Assembly (NCBI GenBank): GCA_023105745.1
Contig: JALGQZ010000008.1
Coordinates: 21,885,866-21,949,865 of the forward strand
Source: Austropuccinia psidii
Taxonomy: Eukaryota > Basidiomycota > Pucciniomycetes > Pucciniales > Sphaerophragmiaceae
Length of the DNA stretch: 64,000 bases
Direction: 5' to 3'
Position 1 is the first letter of the stretch, and each line of letters begins with the position of its first letter. Under the pieces are notes generated by a model. That model saw only the letters and a list, made by a program, of their open reading frames with translations, was not told the DNA's origin and searched no databases. Shown here one piece after another: positions 13,288 through 24,172 of the stretch. A program made the position numbers and the translations under genes.

Positions 13288-15202
13288 TGTGAGCCTATGA
13301 GGTATATATGACATACCCATAAGGGCACAAATAACTTGATATACAGCTGATTTAGTCTTGAACAGACTTTTAAGTTGAAATGAAAATGAAAAATAACAAA
13401 AAATGAGTATAACTTTTGTTTGGATAAACAAAGTTATAATTACTATGTCATTTTTGGTTTCTACACCAAAAATAACCTAGGGTACACCCATAAGGTGTTA
13501 TACCAAAAAATGTTTATTTATTAAGTTATTGGAAGGTTTAAGAATCTCACAGTACTAATGTAACTTTTTTAATTTTTTTTTTAAAATTGTTAAATTTAAG
13601 CTTAAATTTAAAGTTGTATAAGGTTTATGCAAACTTACCAAAATTTTAGTCAAAATTGAGGTGTTGTGTATATTTACCAAATTGGCTAAGGATTTGCAAT
13701 ACAGAATGTAAATCCTGCGTGAGCTCAATTTAAAAGTGTTCAAGGCCATAGTATGGCTTCAAATAAATAAAAGGGAAAAATCCACACAAAAAGGTGGGAC
13801 AAAGGAAAAAGAACAAACAGCGCTGGGTACCCAACTTTTTGGATCTTCAAGGATTCAATTAAGGTTGTCCACCTGTATTGGAGGATTTTATACCTTATTT
13901 AAACTTTAAGATTAGACTTTGATCCAACCTTAAAGTTTAAACTGGTTTAAGCCCAATTTGGACAAGAATTTCAAGCTGCCAAAGGGTAAATTCCAATATG
14001 CAAGCTTTAAATTAAAGTTTTGAGACCTGTCAAAGCTTAAATAAGCTTAAAACTTCAAAGTTACAAGTATCAAAACCTTATCAAAAGTTAAGGTTTAGTG
14101 TGTATTGCTATTTTACATGGAATAATAGCAATAACTTCAAAAATTCATTAAATATCCAAATCTTGATGGATGTGCTTGAAATTGTCACACAGCTTACAAT
14201 TCAATGTTATCTGTGTATACATTACATTTGAAGCATCTTTTATAAAAATAATTTATTGGTAATTAGGCTGGAAAATTACTCTTTTAATTATGCTTAGGGA
14301 AAATTAAGATTTCTTTAAAAATTAATTAAAAGTTGAGTTCAAGAGATTTTCCTTGAAACTCTATTTTTAAGCTGTTCATGTGATGAAACTTTATATAAAT
14401 AAGCTTATTTTATATTAAAACTTCAAATAATCAACTTAAATGAGGATTAAAGTTACTTGGAGTTAGGAATAACACCAGTAACTTTAAATTGGAATTAAAA
14501 ATAAGTTACCTTAAGTTAAGAGCCTTATTTTTAAGCATGGTTTTTCATTTTGACCTGATCACACCCTCAATATCCATTATGAATCATGAGGGATGCTCTG
14601 CAGACATAAAAAGAGTCTATTAATCACTGTTTTTGTCCATAAATTCAATCCAATCCAATTATATTAGACATTTAAACAGGTAAAGCTTTATTATATATAA
14701 AATCTTATTATTAAAGTATTTCTTAAGTATTTTATTTTTTACAAATCTTAAATTAAAGAATTGAAATCATATAGATTAGATTATTGTTGTAATCACCAAT
14801 AATATATTTTATTTTATAAGATTATAGTCTTAAAATATCTTTTAAAAACCACAAATTCCTCTCAAAAGCTCTTTAATCATATTTTTTATTATAAAAATCT
14901 GTTTCCTCTTTAAAAATATTGATTTTTGGAGTATTTTAGCTTATAATTACTAATTAATATAATAACTGTTGTGTTTGACTTATTGTATCAAATTATATAT
15001 TATAACTAAGGTTTTCTCAAAAATTCTATAATTTTTTCATCTATTATTAGTTTTTGTTTATATAGTTTTTTTATAAGAATTATATCTGCACAGTGTGTGT
15101 TATAATTTCTTTTTTTAAATAATATTCATATTATTTGTAAGTGGTTAAATATTTATATTTTCCATGTGTAATCGTCTCATTAAGAGCTTTACACTTCTTA
15201 TT
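13288..15202 (+). repeat. 5' LTR of element C, left part
   Basis: Starts TGTGAGCCTATGAGGTATAT, matching the start of the 3' LTR at 42436. The match to the 3' LTR runs to about 13907 and resumes at about 14917. The roughly 1.0 kb between is absent from the 3' LTR. Because the LTRs of related element A hold homologous sequence there, the long form is ancestral. An ACATAAAAAGAG motif near 14605 occupies the place of the likely core promoter. The LTR is cut at 15202 by element A and resumes at 35617. Confidence 0.88.
15198..15202. repeat. Target-site duplication of element A, left copy
   Basis: TTATT before the 5' LTR of A. It is repeated at 35612-35616 after the 3' LTR. The undisturbed version of this site is visible in the other LTR of C at about 43340-43360 (CACTTCTTATTGTTATAACT), which proves that A landed in the LTR of C. 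Confidence 0.92.
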
Positions 15203-17077
15203 TGTGATCCTTGAGGTATATTTTACATACCCAAATAGGCCACAATTACCTTGAAAATGAAATCTGAACTATGCATAACCCATAAGTCATGTATATATTC
15301 AAAATTCATCCTTTTCATTTCAGAAAAGATGAATAACATTTTATTGAGTAAGTAGATGCATGGATTTAAGGCCAGATTTGGACTCTACACAAGACTTCAC
15401 CTAGGGTAGCTCCATAGAGTGAATAAGCTCAAATTAACTCTTTGAGGTGCTAATATGGAAAATACTTCAATACAAAATCATAAATACCACATAAAAGATC
15501 CATGAAAAATTTTTTTTTTCTCAATTTCACGCCAAAATAATGGGAATGTGAGAAATCCCATGTTACATATACACTAAGAATAGTGTTATGCATGTTTGTG
15601 GAACTTAATATTATGGTATTCTTACATACACCTTTGGTACACCAATAGTGGATATCTCACTTGAAGTTTGAATTTCTATTTTGACATGAAAAATAGTCAA
15701 GGGGGACAAAAGACATCAAAGAGAGCCAAGGTACCCAACTTCTGAGGCCTCTGAGGAATGAACAGCTCCAAAGCTTAGACCCATGGCTGATCTTGGCCCA
15801 ATTAATAAACTAAAACCTTTTGGGAACTTGGTTACCATGTCACAACTTTGGTAAATCATAAGAAAATAGCAAATAACCTGCTATTTTGATGTGCCAAAGA
15901 GGTGAAGAGCAGCTCAGACTCCAGTAACCATGTCAATTCTTAATGAATTTCCATGGATGAACCCCAAAAGAGTAATTCAAACCCTTTTTGGACTATTATC
16001 CATTGATTTACCTCATAGCAACCAGCCATATACTGCTATTTGCAATTTTACGTAGAAATGAGGTAAAAACTTCAAAAATTCATTAAATATATAATTCTTA
16101 ATGAATCTTTCTGAAACCTTAAGGACCAATTGAAAGTGGTATAATTAATATAAAAACCAAAATTAATTATACTTTTATATGTAAAGTCAAAAGTTTTACT
16201 TACAGTCCATTTTTGCAGATTCCATGTGAAACACACAATCTTTGAAGATTTACAGAAAATACATTCTGTGATGAAATTTCCAATAACATTTATAACTTTG
16301 AGAAATAAATTATTATTATAGAATAAAAGAAGATTTACAGTTGTGACTCCTTTTATTCTTAACCATAAATGGGTTGGTAGTCACATAAAAGCCTCAATTA
16401 AGTAATTATGATAATCTTACATGACAACAGATGATGCAATCAATAATTCAAAAAAGTTTTATTGTTTTCTTACTCACTGATTTTTCAGTTTGCTCTGTGG
16501 CATGCCTCTGTGAGCTGTCTTAGACTTAAAAGAGGCCTCCTCTTGCTGTTTTTTCTAAAATAATCACATTATTCAATTATACCTTTAGTACCAACAAGTA
16601 AGTATTAGTTAAATCTTTTCTTAAGTATTTTATTCTTTCAGAAATCAATAAGAAAGACATGAAATAATAGGAATCAACTATATATTTTTGTAATATTGAT
16701 ATAAATCAATTTTGATCCATTAAGCCCACAATTCTACATCAAATCTCTCTACTATTATCTTATAAAAGGTTCATTGGATTAATAGTGAGTGATTTATCTT
16801 AATTCTTAAGGTTTTTCTCTAGTAAGAGTTTTCTTTAAGATTTATCTTTATAATTATTCTTGCAAAAGATAATTATATATTAAAATAATTTTATTATTTT
16901 AATAAAAGAAGTTTTTATTATTGAATTCTTGTAATTGATTCTTGTAGACAGAAATGATCAATTAATTAATAATTTAATTGTTGTTATAATAATTCTTATT
17001 ATTATATTTCATAAGAAAAGTCATAGTACTGTTGATTAATAGTAATATTATCAACAGTTTTATAGACACATCTTACA
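15203..17077 (+). repeat. 5' LTR of element A
   Basis: Begins TGTGATCCTTGAGG and ends ATCTTACA, the TG...CA form. It matches 33691-35611 along its length. The two copies show scattered substitutions and a few indels, the largest near the 3' end (after about 16940 compared with about 35440). Confidence 0.92.
16526..16545 (+). promoter_or_regulatory. Likely core promoter in the LTR of A
   Basis: TTAAAAGAGGCCTCCTCTTG sits about 550 bases before the LTR end. The same block occurs in the 3' LTR (about 35013-35032). In the LTR of element D, TATAAAAGGAGGCCTTTTCA occupies the corresponding place, so a TATA-like box followed by AGGCCT is shared between families. Transcription start itself is not visible. 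Confidence 0.45.
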
Positions 17078-17079
17078 TT

Positions 17080-17093
17080 TGGGGGCCTGGCCG
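17080..17093 (+). other. Primer-binding site of element A
   Basis: TGGGGGCCTGGCCG begins two bases after the LTR end. TGG is the complement of the CCA end of tRNAs. The same TGGGGGCC follows the LTRs of C (35856) and D (57462). The run of G is reminiscent of proline-tRNA primer sites, but the rest does not match one I know, so the tRNA is undetermined. Confidence 0.65.
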
Positions 17094-17465
17094 TGTTTTT
17101 TGAACCTTGTACCCTTAATTAATATATTTTTAAGTTCTAAAATATAACACTTTAATAATTTTTTCTTTCAATTGGAAGTTAACATAATTTTTTTTTTTGA
17201 AATTTTTTTTAAAATCTTTTTCATTGAGGAATTCAGTTTAATTTTATATTGTTTTACACATGGCTTTTTCACATCCAAAAACTTATAAAATTATTCTTTG
17301 AGTTACTCTGAATTAATTTTGAATCAAAATCTTGAATTTTCATTTTTTTTTCTTATAAAAGAATAATCTTTTTAATATTAAAAAATAATAAAACTTATAA
17401 AAATCTTTAAAAATATTTCAAAAAGCATAAAAATAATTTTTCTCTTTTTTATAAATTTTTCTCTA

Positions 17466-18395
17466 GTGTCTTTAATAAAATACAGTGCAGCTGGTAATAA
17501 GCTCAGTAAGAGATATATTAATAGTCCAGAATCTGAAGAGAGCGTTGAAGTGCAAATTGCTAAAAGATGCACTTTATTCAGAACAGAACAAGCTAAATTA
17601 CCACCAAAAGGTGTGTGGTCCTGTCATTTTATTTCACTTTTTCTCTTGAATTGACATGAAAATGGTGCATACCAGAAATGGAAGCAACTATTAAGTCCAA
17701 CCAGATGGATGTGGACAAGGAAGAGGCAAGACAAAATCCAGAAGTGTCAAATATTCCTCAAGAAAGACACATCTGGAGGATGCCAGAGTTGCCCCCCATT
17801 CCCCAAGGTCTGTACCCACAAACGTTGATGTGAATTTTGGATCTGGACTAATTCATGATGATATCTTAAGGGCTGAACCACTTTCAAGTGGCAGAAATAG
17901 AAATTTATCAATGCCAATACAAAAATTGGTTCAGAGCAGCCAAAGAAGAGGAGTGGGAAATATGCCCAAGCCTTTGGAAGGGGGCCATGAACTCCTAATT
18001 ACACATCAAGAGCTTTCTGGGTCAGGAGAAGACCATAGACCCCTTAGGAGGTTGGAGCCCATTTTATCAAAAAGACAAAGTAAAAAAGATAAATAATTGG
18101 TTGAAGAACCAAAGTCTTTTATCCATAGACCAGAAGAAGGAGTTGGAAGTGACTCCAGATTTGGAGACAGAAGGCCCAGTGGTGTCTACCAGCTCCAGAA
18201 GTGTCCAAAGACAAGCACAAAGGACCCAAGAACCATCAAGGCAAAGCAAATTGGCACAGATCTTACCCACAAGGGTACAGGATCCCCAAATTGGAGCGTT
18301 CAGCTGTGGAAAGTGTGTTAAATATGGCCAGGACTCTTATGGAATTCATAGACAAAGAGCAGGATAGGATTAACAGGACTTTTCCCCACAAATAA
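17466..18395 (+). pseudogene. Element A: spliced gag leader region with overlapping frames, broken
   Basis: A first exon-like segment (17466-17610) follows a TTTTCTCTAG acceptor. A 65-base GT-AG intron (17611-17675, with TTGACATGA near its end) leads to a second exon encoding ERHIWRMPELPPIPQG. After this, one frame carries a conserved segment at about 17909-18154 (YKNWFRAAKEEEWE ... NNWLKNQSLLS), also found in C. At 18201-18395 another frame encodes NMARTLMEFIDKEQDRINR and stops at 18393; it too is matched in C with a stop at the same point. A third frame is open over 17830-18321. Stops at 17831 and about 17995, plus frame changes, make the copy dead. I do not know the function of this part of the protein. 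It is not the usual capsid region. Confidence 0.6.
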
Positions 18396-18604
18396 TAGAT
18401 TAAATACACTTTTTTAAATCTAGTATTGATTTAGAACTTGGCAAATTTGATACAGAGTTAAATAAAATAATATTGGACATGAATGAATTGAAAAGAAATG
18501 ACAAGAAGTATACTGAATGGTATCAGTTGAAAAATGTCAGACTTGATTAGATTACTGTTACATGTGACAGAATTGAGAGTAAATTTCAAGTTCAAAATGA
18601 TGAA

Positions 18605-19545
18605 ATGGAAGATCTTTCCATTTCAAAAATTAATGATCAACTTAGAATTATTAAAGATCATGTCTCCAAAATAATTAATAATAACAATCAGTTTGCCACA
18701 CATTTGGCAAGAAGTGAAAGTCAGAGGCAGAAATTAAAGAATGAAATAATTGCAAATGGGGAGAAAATTCATAAGAATTATGAACCACATATGCCAAGAC
18801 ATTCTACACCTTTGACTGAAGAGAAACATTCTGTAAAAGGAAGTTTGACCCCATTTTTAGGAGAAATTCCTATCTGTGCAAAAGATATTCCCAAACTGGA
18901 AGAATGGCCAACATTCTCTGGTGAAGGATAATACAATCGTATTGAGTTCATCAGAACAATTGATATGTTGCAAAAAGATTTTCACATACCTGATGAAATC
19001 ATAGTAGGCAAGCTAAACTCTTTGTTTACCAGAACTGCAAGGAAATGGTATTACAAGATGAGACTGGATCATGGTAAACATTCTTGGTCTTGGTGGAAAT
19101 CTGAAATAATTACCAAATGGGCTAACAATTATTGGAGATTTAAAATGGAAAATGCTTTTTAAAGTGCCATTTTTAACTAAGAAAAGGATAAACCACTTAC
19201 TTTGTTCCTCAAACAGAAAGACAGATTATCTGCCTCACATCCAGATATGTCTGACTCTATGATTAATATGAAAATATTAAGAAAATTTGGAGGGGAACTA
19301 GAACATGCTATCAAGTGCAGATGTATAGAACCCAGTTCAACAGAAGACTACATTAATGCCATGGAAGATATCATTACTAGAAAAAGAATTGGTAAGACCT
19401 GGACTAGAATCCCTATGGAATGCAAAATGGTCTCTAAAACTTCCAGAGAAGATAAGAGGCCTGAAAGACCTGTCTTGAAGTGTCATAAATGTGGAAGCAC
19501 TTCACATTTAGCCAACACTTGCACCAAAAAAGACAAAAATCAATG
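18605..19545 (+). pseudogene. Element A: gag capsid and zinc knuckle, broken
   Basis: One frame with nonsense codons at 18929, 19160 and about 19178. N-terminal part is polar and likely coiled. The capsid-like part contains IPKLEEWPTFSGEG, ARKWYYKMRLDHGKHSWSWW and ILRKFGGELEHAIKCRC, the retrotransposon gag pattern. It ends with the zinc knuckle CHKCGSTSHLANTC (C-x2-C-x4-H-x4-C), all four ligands intact, which binds RNA in the particle. The frame shifts in an A run near 19535 and continues as protease. Confidence 0.82.
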
Positions 19546-21216
19546 CAGCTAAAGTCATTGAAGAAGTTCAGTGTACTGAAGAGAAAGAGGAATCTGACCT
19601 AGAGTCTGCAGTCTTTGAGGATACACCAGTAGAGGACTATCCCATTGAAAACATTGCAGCTTTCTTTGAGGTCACAGAAGTCCATACTCACTTGCCACAG
19701 TAAAGTGAGGATTGTCATAAACTGATCAATATCCAGGATGCCAGAATGTTTAGAACTAAACCTGCTAGAGGTAAAGGATACACTGCTGGAGCATCTTGTA
19801 TCACATCAATCCTGATGAATGATATTGAAGCCAAAGTCAATTTGGATACAGGGGCATTTTTTACTTGTGTAGGCAAAGACTATCTTCAAGCCATACTCCC
19901 TGGATGGAAAAGCCATCTATTACCAATAGAGAGTGTACAACTTAGTAGTGACAGTAATAATATGTACCCTTTGGGCATATTGGACACTAATCTTGTATTT
20001 CCACATCAAACAGGGAGTGTAAGAATTAAAGCTGAAATATCAGTAATGGACAATTGCAAATCTCAGCACATCATTCTTGGAAATGATTACTTGAATATTT
20101 ATGGTATTGACATCAATAACCATAAAGACAGATATTTCACAATTGGAGAAAATAAAAGACAAAATATTTCTTTTTTCAATATGCCAAAGCAAATATCTGT
20201 GATATCTTCTGTTAAAGATACCCACAAGGAAGAATTTGTGTCTAATCAGCTTGTTGAAGCACAAATCAATTGATCATTATCACCAAATATGAGGCATGAC
20301 CTTATTGATGTATTGAACACATATAAGAATGCCTTTGCTTCTGATAATGAACCATTAGGTGCTATAAAAGGGCATGAAGTTGATATTACTCTTAATATTG
20401 ATAGACCATACCCTCCAGTACTTAAAAGAACAGCTTATACAGCCAGTTACAGAGCTAGAGAAGCCTTGGAAAAACATATCCAAGAGTTAATCCAGCTTGG
20501 TTTACTAAGGAAAGCAGGCCATAATGAAGAAGCTGAAGTAACAACACCTGTTATTATTGCTTTGAATAATGATAAATCAAGAATGGTTGGAGATTTTAGA
20601 GCATTGAATACCTACACAATTCCAAATAGGTATTCAATTCCTAGAATTCAAGAAACCTTGACCCAATTGTCTAAAGCCAAGTATATAACATCCATGGATG
20701 CATTGAAAGGCTTTCAACAAAATGTTTTGACACCCAAAACTAAGAAATTACTTATAATTATCACTCACTGTGGTATTTATGAGTATCTTAGAATGCCATT
20801 TGGTATTAAAAATGCACCATCTCATTATCAAAGAGTGATGAATACCATCTTCCCCACAGAATTATCTGAAGGAAGACTTATTATTTATATTGATGATATC
20901 ATCATATTTTCTGATTCTTGGTCTTTGAAACTTGAAAGACTTGCAAGAGTGCTTCACAAAGTTGCAGAAGTAAATATGAAAATTTCACTTAAGAAATGCA
21001 ATTTTTTGTTTTGATGAACTCAAAGCATTAGGACATATTGTTTCTGGTTTAAGCTTGGTGTTGACAAAAATAAAGTGGCAGAAGTGTTACTTAAGCCAAT
21101 ACCCCAGAATAAAAAAGATTGATGTCTTTCCTGGGATTTGCCAGTTATTATAGGCAAAACTTGAAAGACTTTGAAATTCTAGCCAAGTCACTTTATAGAA
21201 TCTGTGATCAACAGAC
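19546..21216 (+). pseudogene. Element A: protease and reverse transcriptase, cut by element N
   Basis: Acidic linker, a stop at about 19701, then a retropepsin-like protease with LDTGAFFTCVG and the flap-region equivalent IILGNDYLNIYGID. A stop at 20271 follows. Reverse transcriptase starts about 20340: DFRALNTYTIPNRYSIPRI, SMDALKGF, YEYLRMPFGIKNAPSHYQR and the catalytic YIDDIIIF, all intact. A frameshift occurs in a T run near 21004-21014. [13 protein letters not shown] in a third frame belongs to the connection domain and is cut at 21216 by insertion of N. The gene resumes at 31438. Confidence 0.88.
21212..21216. repeat. Target-site duplication of element N, left copy
   Basis: CAGAC before the LTR start at 21217, repeated at 31438-31442. 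Removing N and one copy gives GATCAACAGACAGTATTTGA. This aligns with the uninterrupted site in element C at about 40164-40183 and restores the DQQT..FEM reading. Confidence 0.95.
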
Positions 21217-21977
21217 TGTCACAGGGGCTCTTCGAAGTGAAGAGGGCCTGGCACTCAGTAAACTGGGACTCACTTATGGAGGGCTCAAAGATAAGATAAG
21301 ATGAGATACACTTAAGAGTGTTAAAGATAAATTTCTAAAGAATAAATATAAGAAAAAGCAGCAACAAAGGATAAGAGTAAAAGAATAGAAGAGCCAACCA
21401 CAAACAAGTCCAAGTCCACTGTTTCAACCTGTCAGAATGGAAAGAGAAGGGTTAATAAGGATATGGCCACCCAACTCATACTGTACAGGCGAAGAGAGAA
21501 ATGCAAAGACTAACTTAAAATTAAATAATTATAATACCCAAAATAAGGATAAGAATAATTATGAAATGATAAATAAACTAAATTAATTAACTGGGGAAAA
21601 GTCCCCAGGGGGGAGAAAGAGGGGCTGGTATATGTGAGAATCACCAGCCCTGATCCAGAGGAAGAATTTTCATGAGAATATTTGATTATTGAATTGAGTC
21701 TGGCCAATACAGGTCCTGTACAGCTGTACAGAACCTGTACAAGAGGTGTGGTGTATTTGAGTGATCATACAGTTCCATACTGGTGTATTGAAACTGTATT
21801 GGGTGAATCCAACCTGTATAGGTATTGACAGGCTGTATTGATGTACCAAGCTGTATGCATGTTTCAGAATGAAGATTGCTGAAACTGACTGCTGATGCAG
21901 ATACTGGATTTGCTGATTTGAGGTGTTTGAGTGGGTGTATGAATGAATACCCTTACCCCTGATGGATGGTTGTTACA
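21217..21977 (-). repeat. 3' LTR of element N
   Basis: On the plus strand it starts TGTCACAGGG and ends GGTTGTTACA, so it is TG...CA in either sense. It differs from 30677-31437 at three positions: 21333 (T/G), 21627 (G/T) and 21950 (C/A). A 65-codon open frame inside (21510-21707, minus) is present in both LTRs but crosses the promoter area and has no coding features. Confidence 0.96.
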
Positions 21978-21980
21978 GTA

Positions 21981-21990
21981 TCCCCCTCTT
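21981..21990 (-). other. Polypurine tract of element N
   Basis: On the minus strand AAGAGGGGGA followed by TAC lies directly before the 3' LTR. This is the primer for plus-strand DNA synthesis and fixes the direction of the element. Confidence 0.85.
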
Positions 21991-22551
21991 GAAACTGGTG
22001 GGCTCCTGAACACCATAATACCCTGCCACTGTTGAGTGGCATCTCAATATCCCCACATTTTTTCAAAAAATTTTCTTTTTAATTTTCTTTTCCTCTTGAC
22101 CATTATCCTGAAAATCCTTCATTATTTCTTTCCTGCCAAATGCATTTGATTCCCCCCTTTTTTTCCAAGCTTGAGTTAGTATTCCTTCCAAAATATGCCA
22201 TTCTTTTCTTTTGATTCAATCAGCCATGCCTTGAGATGTGGCCTTGGGATATATCCCAGAATAAAGGCCATTGAGCACTTGTGCTCAAAAAATGGTGCCC
22301 AATGAGTATCTGACTTGTAATCATTGGCCCAGACTTAATCCAATTAATGAATGAAACTTTCCTCCAAGGGGTCTTGTCCCCATTGTCCAAGGAAACGGCC
22401 TCAGACAGCCCTCCAAATGTTTTTTTGGGCTGTGGCCTCCATCCTGAGTGATCTTGATGCATTATACTTTTTATGGCCTTTTTGGCCTTTTTGGGTGTTT
22501 TAGTGATTAGGGCATTTTTTTGATTTTTGGCCATAATAGGCCTTTTCGAGT

Positions 22552-22800
22552 CTTTGGGATCCTACGGTCCGCGGTCCGTGGGGGCTATTGGAGGCCCCCA
22601 GGACCAAAATGGAGCCCCTGGGCCCAAATTTGCTGGGGACCCAGGGTGACCAAGGGGCCCAGAAATGGCCCATTCCCAATTTTTCACCATATATGGCCTG
22701 GACCCATTGATGGGGTCCAGGACCATCAAGATCCTGGCCTCCCCAAAGTTGCAGGGGAGGCCCTGGGTGATGAGTTCAGCCCCAAAGGGGTATGAACCTC
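22552..22800. other. GC-rich island in the 3' region of element N
   Basis: About 250 bases clearly richer in G and C than the rest of the window, with repeated GGCCC, GGGCC and CCAGG words and even CCGCGGTCCG. It lies upstream of the antisense gene (start 22932) and could be its promoter or 5' UTR. Open frames across it on both strands look accidental (Gly-, Pro- and Trp-rich). Confidence 0.6.
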
Positions 22801-22931
22801 CACCTTAGAGGCTTTGAGGGGGGGCATAATTGAGTTATGGCCCCATTTCCTTGAGTCAAGTTCTTTTTTTTCTTGATATGGAGTGGATTGATTTTGACGT
22901 CTTGAATCTTCTGCTTGCATATTCTTCAGTT

Positions 22932-24172
22932 ATGAGTTCCAAACTGACTGAGCTCACTGAATCTTCCCCTTCTGCACCGCCACCGTCTATTCTTCATGGT
23001 TCTGGCGTCTTCAGTCGATTGTCTTCTCCTTCCATGGCGTCTTCTGGCCATTTTGACCCCTCCCAAACATATGATGGGTTCAGAGCAGTTGAAGTTCTTG
23101 ATCCTGCCTGTACTGAGTGTTTGGCCAGGGGTAAGGATTGCTTTCAACATTACAATCCTCGATCGTCAAAATGCCATTTCTTCTTTATTTGGAAGAAGCC
23201 ATGCCGCCGTACCGGATCAACTTTGTCCCAGGTCAGGAGACACTTGTGGAGTAGGAAGGATGGGCCTTATGGGCAGGAATTCCCCATTCTTGAGGAGCCT
23301 ACCCCTGATGCAACTTCTGGGTTTTCTCAGTGTGAGTGAATTGCATATTTTGATTGAATTGATGCTAATATTTTGATGTAGTGACTGGTTCCAGGCAGAG
23401 GGATGTGGCCAGGTGGACTAATGTTGGAGGGTCCATTCCAATTGGTGGTAGGCCCATCCACTACAGCTCAGAAATTCCAATTTCAAGGACCAATGCTGAT
23501 GGAGTGGTGAAAGTAGTGAAGAAGCTAAGAAGAATTGTTGATTCCCCATCAGATCCAGATGCTGAAGGAAGTGATGAGCTGGATGGTGAAGAAGTTCAAG
23601 TTATTCCTCATTCAAGTGGCCATCCATCCAGCAATTCCTCTTCTCAACCTCTTGCCAACACCAGATTCCAAAGCCAAATTATTCCCAGCACTCCAAGAAA
23701 CTTCCAACCAATGCTTGCCTCCATTCCTACAACCCTTCCTCCTCCTTCACCAACCACTTCCCATACCACCAGGCCTGCCTTGAATCCAGCAGTAAGACCA
23801 TCACCAGTTCAACAGTCTAGAAACTCACCCATAACCACCTCCCGTCAACTCCAACCTGTGGCCAGCTCCAGCAGAAGAAGAGATGGATTATCCCCTTTGC
23901 TGTTTCCTGCCGCCCAAGTCTTCCAAAGAAGAGAACGTTGGCCTATCCGGGTTACCAGAGAAGATCCCAACACGGCTAGTGAAAATCAAGATGCTGTGGC
24001 CAGATTGTTCAGGAGGGTTGATAGAAATAGCAGAGAGGTGATTATTTATGCCAATGACAGGACTATTCCAGGTACTGCTTCTGAAGAGATGGCTGCAAAA
24101 TTTGCCTGGTATGAGGATGAGTTGATAAATGACTTCCAGAGAACTTTTGATGACTTGGGTAGAGATAACTAG
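22932..24172 (+). CDS. Antisense accessory gene of element N, zinc-cluster-like protein
   Basis: Two exons, 22932-23331 and 23382-24172, joined across a 50-base intron with donor GTGAGT, branch-like TGCTAATA and acceptor TAG. Frame is kept and the product is 396 residues. Residues about 1-40 are Ser/Pro-rich. Residues about 62-95 hold CTECLARGKDC, then ten residues, then CHFFFIWKKPC. This fits the fungal Zn2Cys6 spacing C-x2-C-x6-C-x10-C-x2-C-x6-C if one Phe stands where the fifth Cys would be. Next come a basic stretch (RRHLWSRKDG), a short acidic patch (DPDAEGSDELDGEE), a long Ser/Pro/Thr linker, and a conserved-looking C-terminus (WPIRVTREDPNTASENQDA, then charged helices to FDDLGRDN). The gene lies on the strand opposite gag-pol and is tail-to-tail with pol. 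A DNA-binding or regulatory role is only an inference. From memory, similar proteins recur in Austropuccinia psidii. There are no stops apart from the missing Cys. Confidence 0.72.

Noticed and set aside
21510..21707. 65-codon frame on the minus strand, present twice (also 30970-31167)
   Set aside because: It is identical because it lies in the two LTRs of N. It spans U3/R and is Ser/Tyr/Leu-rich without coding features.
22220..22920. Open frames on both strands across the GC-rich island
   Set aside because: High GC lengthens chance frames. The translations are Gly/Pro/Trp-rich and do not continue into either neighbour.
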